Assembly: GCA_963785755.1 (NCBI GenBank) | Contig: CAWAXG010000020.1 | Coordinates: 1 to 18,831 of the forward strand | DNA from: JACCXG01 sp963785755 | GTDB lineage: Bacteria > Acidobacteriota > Vicinamibacteria > Vicinamibacterales > 2-12-FULL-66-21 | Direction of reading: 5' to 3' | DNA length: 18,831 nt | Part shown: positions 14,012 to 18,831 of the stretch, one piece after another | Position numbering within the stretch: the stretch's first letter is position 1 | Layout of the letters: each line of letters begins with the position of its first letter | Translations under genes and position numbers: made by a program | Notes under the pieces: model-generated | What the model was told of the DNA's origin: nothing | Databases searched by the model: none | The model's input: only the letters and a program-made list of their open reading frames with translations

Positions 14012-14128
14012 GCACGTCGCACGAGAAGCACGTTGGCACGCGAGCACGTAGCACGGGAGGAAGCACGTTGGCACGCGAGCACGCAGCACGACCAGCACGT
14101 TCGCACTCAGCGCGTGGCACGTAGCACG
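14012..14128. repeat. GCACG-unit repeat cluster between padR and the permease gene
   Basis: Thirteen GCACG pentamers occur in 117 bases, mostly 7 or 8 bases apart. A 30-base block at 14026-14055 is repeated at 14061-14090 with one change. Unlike most other repeat sites here, the units run in one direction only. The cluster fills the 143-base gap and would be in the untranslated region of a padR-permease message. Confidence 0.7.
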
Positions 14129-14142
14129 TGAGCGAGTCCCAC

Positions 14143-16845
14143 ATGGCACCGATACACGACTGGAAGACTCTCGTCATCGAGCAAGCGCGCGCGAGCGGCG
14201 CGCCAGACCTGGCGCCCCACACCATCGAGGAGCTCGCCGCGCATCTCGAGGACATTTACCTCGATGCGATCCGTGCCGGGCGGCCGGACGCTGAGGCCTA
14301 CCGGGCAGCGATCATCGCGCTCTCCGAATCTGCGCTGAGGACGGTCCCGCGGTCGCGGACCCGCGGGCCCGAATCGCGCCCGGTCAACGAGGTGCCGGCG
14401 GGACGCGGACTCAACGGACTGGCCGCCGACTTGAAGTCGGCCTGGCGTCAGTGGCGACGGTCGCCGTCATTTGCGGCAATCGCCATCATCACGCTCGGCC
14501 TCGGCGCCGGCGCCGCCACCGCCATCTTCAGCATCGTCGACACCGTGCTGCTGCGGCCGCTGCCGTTCCACGAACCGCAGTCGCTCGTGGCGATCTGGGA
14601 AGGCAATCCGGAGAAAGCGCTCCCGAAGGAACGGCTGTCTCCCGTCAACTTCATGGACTACCGTGGGGTTCAGGCCGCATTCGCCGATGCGGCGGCGTGG
14701 TGGCGGCCGGAGATCAATCTCTCGGAGCCGGGCATGGAACCGGTCCGCGTGAATGCTGTCGAAACGAGCGGGAATCTCTTTCAGCTTCTGGGCGTCGCGG
14801 CGGCGCACGGTCCGGGATTTCCGCAGGACGGCCCCTTCTTTTCGCGCGATCAGATTGCCGTGATCAGCGATCGGCTGTGGCGGGAGCGGTACAACACCGA
14901 TCCCGACATTCTGGGACGTGTGTTGAGCGTGAACGCCGGGCAGTACCGCATCGCGGGCGTGATGCCTCCGGGGTTTCATTACCCGGACGGTGTGGATGTC
15001 TGGTTGCGGCTGCAGTGGGATCTGACCCGCCACAGCCGCGGCGCGCATTTCATGGAGGCGGTCGCCAGGCTGAAGCCGGGCGTCTCGGACGAACAGGCAT
15101 CGCGCGAGCTCGCGCAGCTGAGCGGGCGGCTCGGCGAGGAGAACCCGCAGACGAACGGCGGGTGGCTCGCCCGATCCGTGCCCCTGCTGGAGGACATGCT
15201 CGGATACTACCGGCCCGCGCTGTTCGTCCTGCTCGGTGCCGTCGCGCTCGTCCTGATCACCGCGTGCCTCAACGTCGCGGGGCTTCTGCTCGCCCGCGCC
15301 ACCGCGCGCGGCCGTGAGATGGCGGTGCGCGCCGCGCTCGGCGCGTCCCGGCTCCGGCTGATCCGGCAGGTCCTCGTCGAAAGCCTGCTGCTCGCCGCCG
15401 CCGGAACGATCGTGGGGGCAGCCGGCGCGGTCGGATTGCTCAGAGCCGCGATCGCGGCCTTCCCCGCAACCGTACCGCGGCTGTCACAAGCCACGCTCGA
15501 TCTCCGGCTGCTCGCGTTCGCGCTCGGCACCGCGGCCCTTACGACGCTGCTGTTCGGCATGCTGCCGGCGATCGTGTCGGCGAGCACTGACGCATCAGAG
15601 GCCTTGAAGGACGGGACGCGCACGTCGACTGGCGTCCGCGGCCGCCGTCTGAGCCGCGCGCTCGTGGTGCTGGAGATCGCCCTCGCGTGTGCCGTGCTCG
15701 TCGCGTCGGCGCTGCTCGTGCGCAGCGTCACGCGCATGATGCAGGCGCCGACCGGAATCATCCCGGACGGCGTCGTGACCGCCACCGTGCAGCTGTCGGG
15801 CGCCTCGTACCAGGATTGGAACGCGGTCGAACAGTTCTACACGACGCTGCTGGCATCCGCGCGGCAGCAGCCGGGCGTGCTCAGCGTCGGAGCCGCCAAC
15901 GCGATTCCCCTCGAGATCGGCTGGCGGATCCCGTTTGGCGTCGAAGGACGTCCGCCCGCGCGAACCGATGAAGATGCGATTGCGCAACACGTCACCGTCA
16001 GCAGCGGCTACTTCGAAGCGCTGCGCGCGCGGCTGCTGGCGGGCCGCTTCTTCGCGGACACCGACAGCACGGCGGCCGAACCCGTCGTCATGGTGAACGA
16101 GACGTTCGCGAAGCGCGTATTCCCCGAGGGCGATGTGCTTGGCAAACGAATCATGTCGCTGGCCCAGCAGGTCGGTCCGCTCGGGCGCAATCTGTCCGGC
16201 CGCGCGGTCCCCTTTCGCATCGTCGGCATCGTCGCCGATGTGCACCAGGCCCCTCTCGGCCAGCGTGGCGAGCCCGTGCTCTATCACTCGCAGCGCCAGT
16301 TTCCGTTCCGGGCGATGACGCTCGTCGCACGCGGGCAGGACACCGCGACCGTCGTCCAGGGTCTGCGCGCCGCCCTGCGTGCGCAGAATCCGTCGCTCCC
16401 GCTCGGCACGATCAAGACCATGGACGAACGGCTGGCCGCGGCCACCGCGGCGCCACGACTGTTGACCGCTGTCCTGATCACGTTCGCGGTGCTCACCGCG
16501 CTGCTCGCCGCGATCGGCGTTTACGGACTGCTGGCGTGGATGGTCAGCGAACGACGGCGGGAGCTCGCAATCCGTCTGGCCCTCGGCGCCCAGCCGGGCA
16601 TGCTCGCCTGGATCGTCACCGTCCAGGGCATGTCACTCGCCATCACCGGGATCGTCCTCGGTCTCGCCGGCGCCCAGCTCGCGCGCGGTCTGCTGCAGCA
16701 GGTGCTCTTCGAGACACGAACGACCGACGTATTCTCGATGGCCGCCGCCGCAGCCGTACTCACGATAGCCGCCGCAACCGCCTGCCTCGCCCCGGCCCTC
16801 CGCGCGACCCGCGTCGCGCCCATGGAAGGGCTTCGGAGTGAATAA
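14143..16845 (+). CDS. ADOP-family ABC permease with N-terminal prefix domain
   Basis: The 900-residue protein starts at the ATG at 14143 (MAPIHDWKTLV); a GTG at 14128 is a less likely start inside the repeat boundary. Residues about 1-65 are a soluble helical permease prefix domain (IEELAAHLEDIYLDAIRAGR). Residues about 100-135 give the WRQWRRSPSFAAIAIITLGL motif and first helix, then LLRPLPF. A MacB-type periplasmic core domain spans about 140-330. The first FtsX domain (about 360-485) includes ACLNVAGLLLARATARGREM and ALGASRLRLIRQVL. A second core and FtsX pair follow, with IGVYGLLAWMVSERRREL and LALGAQPGML near the C-terminus. This two-fold layout defines acidobacterial duplicated orphan permeases. 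No ATPase gene is present in the window, so a partner must be encoded elsewhere. Likely roles are efflux or envelope remodelling. PadR lies just upstream. Confidence 0.93.
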   Translation: MAPIHDWKTLVIEQARASGAPDLAPHTIEELAAHLEDIYLDAIRAGRPDAEAYRAAIIALSESALRTVPRSRTRGPESRPVNEVPAGRGLNGLAADLKSAWRQWRRSPSFAAIAIITLGLGAGAATAIFSIVDTVLLRPLPFHEPQSLVAIWEGNPEKALPKERLSPVNFMDYRGVQAAFADAAAWWRPEINLSEPGMEPVRVNAVETSGNLFQLLGVAAAHGPGFPQDGPFFSRDQIAVISDRLWRERYNTDPDILGRVLSVNAGQYRIAGVMPPGFHYPDGVDVWLRLQWDLTRHSRGAHFMEAVARLKPGVSDEQASRELAQLSGRLGEENPQTNGGWLARSVPLLEDMLGYYRPALFVLLGAVALVLITACLNVAGLLLARATARGREMAVRAALGASRLRLIRQVLVESLLLAAAGTIVGAAGAVGLLRAAIAAFPATVPRLSQATLDLRLLAFALGTAALTTLLFGMLPAIVSASTDASEALKDGTRTSTGVRGRRLSRALVVLEIALACAVLVASALLVRSVTRMMQAPTGIIPDGVVTATVQLSGASYQDWNAVEQFYTTLLASARQQPGVLSVGAANAIPLEIGWRIPFGVEGRPPARTDEDAIAQHVTVSSGYFEALRARLLAGRFFADTDSTAAEPVVMVNETFAKRVFPEGDVLGKRIMSLAQQVGPLGRNLSGRAVPFRIVGIVADVHQAPLGQRGEPVLYHSQRQFPFRAMTLVARGQDTATVVQGLRAALRAQNPSLPLGTIKTMDERLAAATAAPRLLTAVLITFAVLTALLAAIGVYGLLAWMVSERRRELAIRLALGAQPGMLAWIVTVQGMSLAITGIVLGLAGAQLARGLLQQVLFETRTTDVFSMAAAAAVLTIAAATACLAPALRATRVAPMEGLRSE

Positions 16846-16854
16846 ACCGCGAGC

Positions 16855-17097
16855 GGGACTCGGGGCTTGGGATCTCGGGGAGTCGTGACCGGTGATCGGT
16901 GATCGGTGATCGGTGATCGGGGATCAAACCGGGATTGCAGGCTCGGGATATGGGGACTAGTTCGCGGGGCCGATGGAACCGGGATTGGCGTCGAGTCTAG
17001 TTTGATCACCGATCACCCGATCACCGATCACGATGCGAATACGAAAGATGGCGGCCAGCGAAGCGAGCCGCCCACCTCCCCGAGTCCCGAGTCCCGG
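16855..17097. repeat. Nested inverted repeats of GAGTCCC and GGTGATC heptamers
   Basis: The outer left arm (16855-16882) starts GGGACTCGGGG and ends CTCGGGGAG; the outer right arm (17076-17097) reads CTCCCCGAGTCCCGAG and TCCCGG. Inside them, GGTGATC is repeated four times without interruption plus one GGGGATC (16891-16925), facing GATCACC units at 17004-17031. Two direct copies of AACCGGGATTG lie in the central loop. A conserved core, TGGCGGCCAGCGAAGCGAG plus CCGCCCACCTCC at 17049-17080, is shared with 2799-2829. The structure fills most of the 317-base gap between the two ADOP permeases; I see no gene in that gap. Confidence 0.8.
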
Positions 17098-17162
17098 ATC
17101 GCCGCCGCCGCCTGTTAACCATCGGCCCCATGCGGCGTATCTGGGACAGAGGTGCGCCGGAC

Positions 17163-18831
17163 ATGACTTTCCAGACGCTGGAATCGATGGTGCAGGACAT
17201 GCGTTACGGCGCGCGCCTGCTGTGGCGCTCGCCGGTATTCACGTTGGTGGCGGTGGCATCGCTGGCGGTCGGGCTCGGCGGCGGCGTGGCGCTCTTCAGC
17301 TTCATGAATGCGGTGCTCTTCCGCTCCCTGCCAGGGAAGGACACCCGCGAGATCTACGCCATCAACACGTCGCAGGGGCAGGGGTCGCAGTACGGAGCGA
17401 CGTCGTACGCCGACTTCCAGTCGTTCGTCCTCAGTGCCGACGATCTGCTGGCCGGCTCCTGCGCCACGACGAACGTCCGCGCCAACGCGCTCGTCGGCCG
17501 TCTCACCGAGTCAGTGCCCGGAGCGATGGTGAGCGGCGGCTGCTTCGACGCGCTCAGGCTCTCGCCGCATCTCGGACGCCTGCTCAATCGATCGGACGAA
17601 CAGCCGGCGAATGGATCGACCGCCGTGGTCATCAGCTATGCATTCTGGCTGCGCGCATACGGCGGAGTGCCGGACATCGTGGGGCGTGAGCTGCGTCTGA
17701 ATGGCGTCTCGGCAACCATCGTCGGCGTCGCCGCGAAAGGATTCGCGGGACTGAGCTTCGACCAGGGCGCCGAGTTCTGGGCGACGGCGCCTCTCGGCGA
17801 CGTTCTGCTCGAGCCAGGAACGCTCACCAGTCGATCCGCACGCAGGTTTCGCACCTACGTCCGCCTCGCGAATGGCGTAGACGCCGCGCAGCTGACGGCC
17901 CGGCTGACGACGGTTGCGGCGCAATTGCGCGCCGAGGATCCCCGATCCTGGATCGATCGACACGGAGCCACGCGCAGGGTCACGGTCCTTCGCGAGCTCG
18001 AGTCGCGGTTTGCCACGAGCCAGGGGGCAGCCGCAGGCATCGCGACGAGCATTCTGGGCGCGATCGCCATCATCGTCGCGCTGGCGTGCGTCAACCTGGC
18101 GACGATGGTGATGGCACGCGGGGCGGCGCGGACCTTCGAGCTCAATGTGAGGCTGGCGCTCGGCGCGTCGCGGCGGCGGCTTCTGCGGCAGCTCGCGACG
18201 GAGAGTCTGCTGGTCGCCGTCATGGGCGCCGCTGCGGGTCTTGCCATCGTGGCAATATCGCTGCAAGTGCTGGAGGCGTTCAGACCGCCGGAGCTGCCGG
18301 CCTTCAACCTGGAGGTCGACTGGAGGGTCGTCGGCTTCGCGACGTTGAGCGCGATCGTGACGCCGCTACTGTTCGGTCTTGGCCCGGGAGCGCACGCCGT
18401 GCGGCTCGCCATTGCCGAAGGCCTGAAGGGTACAGCACCGCTGCTCCGTCGCCGGTGGTTTCGCGTCGGCGCGAGAGAGCTGCTGCTCGTGGTGCAGGTG
18501 ACGGTCTCATTCGGGCTGGTAGTGATGGCAGCAATGTTTGCGCGCGGGCTGATGACCGTCAGCGACCTGCAGGCTGCCGCGTTGAGCTCGCGCCTCACGA
18601 TGGTGTCAGTCGATCTTGGTCCCGCGGCGAATTCGGACGCCGCGGCTCGCGACGCGACCGCCCGTCTGTTCCGTGCAGCGGCGACCGCTCCCGGCGTCGA
18701 GCGATGGACTGCCGCGGGCGTCGTCCCGGTCACGGGCTCATCGATTGGCGTTGCGACCCGTTTGCCGGATCAGCCCGACGCACCAGAGATGTCGTTCGAC
18801 GCCAATATCGTCGCGCCCGGCTATTTCGATC
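17163..18831 (+). CDS. ADOP-family ABC permease, second copy (partial, runs off the right edge)
   Basis: The frame is open for 556 codons from the ATG at 17163 to the end of the window. An in-frame ATG at 17130 would add MRRIWDRGAPD, but GAGG (about 17149-17152) before the 17163 start favours the shorter form. The protein opens MTFQTLESMVQDMRYGARLL, then WRSPVFTLVAVASLAVGLGG as the first helix, with no prefix domain. A MacB-type core follows (VVISYAFWLRAYGG, VGRELRLNGVSATIVGVAAKG). The FtsX domain reads ILGAIAIIVALACVNLATMV and LALGASRRRLLRQL. The second core begins after LLLVVQVTVSFGLVVMAA and the window ends in NIVAPGYFD. It is the same family as the upstream permease but clearly diverged from it. 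The LNGVSAT stretch and the ALGAS motif are intact, so it looks functional in the visible part. Confidence 0.9.
   Translation, partial: MTFQTLESMVQDMRYGARLLWRSPVFTLVAVASLAVGLGGGVALFSFMNAVLFRSLPGKDTREIYAINTSQGQGSQYGATSYADFQSFVLSADDLLAGSCATTNVRANALVGRLTESVPGAMVSGGCFDALRLSPHLGRLLNRSDEQPANGSTAVVISYAFWLRAYGGVPDIVGRELRLNGVSATIVGVAAKGFAGLSFDQGAEFWATAPLGDVLLEPGTLTSRSARRFRTYVRLANGVDAAQLTARLTTVAAQLRAEDPRSWIDRHGATRRVTVLRELESRFATSQGAAAGIATSILGAIAIIVALACVNLATMVMARGAARTFELNVRLALGASRRRLLRQLATESLLVAVMGAAAGLAIVAISLQVLEAFRPPELPAFNLEVDWRVVGFATLSAIVTPLLFGLGPGAHAVRLAIAEGLKGTAPLLRRRWFRVGARELLLVVQVTVSFGLVVMAAMFARGLMTVSDLQAAALSSRLTMVSVDLGPAANSDAAARDATARLFRAAATAPGVERWTAAGVVPVTGSSIGVATRLPDQPDAPEMSFDANIVAPGYFD

Overview
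The window is GC-rich bacterial DNA, most likely from an Acidobacteriota genome close to the Vicinamibacterales. No 16S gene is present, so this rests on gene families: two orphan MacB/FtsX-type permeases of the acidobacterial duplicated orphan permease (ADOP) kind beside a PadR regulator, a large Oar-like TonB-dependent receptor with an N-terminal carboxypeptidase-regulatory-like domain, two DUF1080 (3-keto-disaccharide hydrolase-like) proteins, and a secreted propeller/HEAT/cytochrome c dehydrogenase of the Planctomycetes-Verrucomicrobia-Acidobacteria type.

Layout. Positions 1-11843 read on the minus strand. From right to left these genes are a secreted DUF1080 protein (11843-11058), the propeller/HEAT/cytochrome dehydrogenase (10931-7464), a second DUF1080 protein (7266-6439, signal peptide in another frame), the TonB-dependent receptor (6281-2761, broken by a one-base frameshift near 3267), an exported RraA/HMG-aldolase-like protein (2590-1646), a DoxX-like membrane protein (968-576), and the N-terminal membrane part of a LytS/YehU-type histidine kinase that runs off the left edge (359-1). 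Positions 11935-18831 read on the plus strand: an Nramp-fold transporter without the usual metal ligands, a PadR repressor, a complete ADOP permease with a prefix domain, and a second ADOP permease cut by the right edge.

The minus-strand block looks like an envelope system for taking up and oxidising an organic substrate, possibly a carbohydrate: the receptor imports across the outer membrane, the dehydrogenase passes electrons to its own haem, and the DUF1080 proteins may cleave oxidised glycosides. This pathway is inferred; the families fit it but no substrate can be read from the sequence. PadR with ADOP permeases is a recognised acidobacterial pairing, usually read as envelope or efflux machinery that borrows its ATPase.

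The most unusual content lies between genes. Several gaps contain short-period (7-8 base) tandem repeats arranged as left arm, loop and right arm, so that they can fold into long hairpins. At least five unrelated unit families occur: GCACGAAG/GCACGACG, AACTCCC, GGTGATC, GAGTCCC and GGCGAAN. One 48-base arm recurs almost unchanged at 434, 2642 and 13450. Another element has apparently become the last 33 codons of the TonB receptor reading frame. A separate hairpin of about 100 bases followed by six U residues lies about 190 bases downstream of the RraA-like gene.
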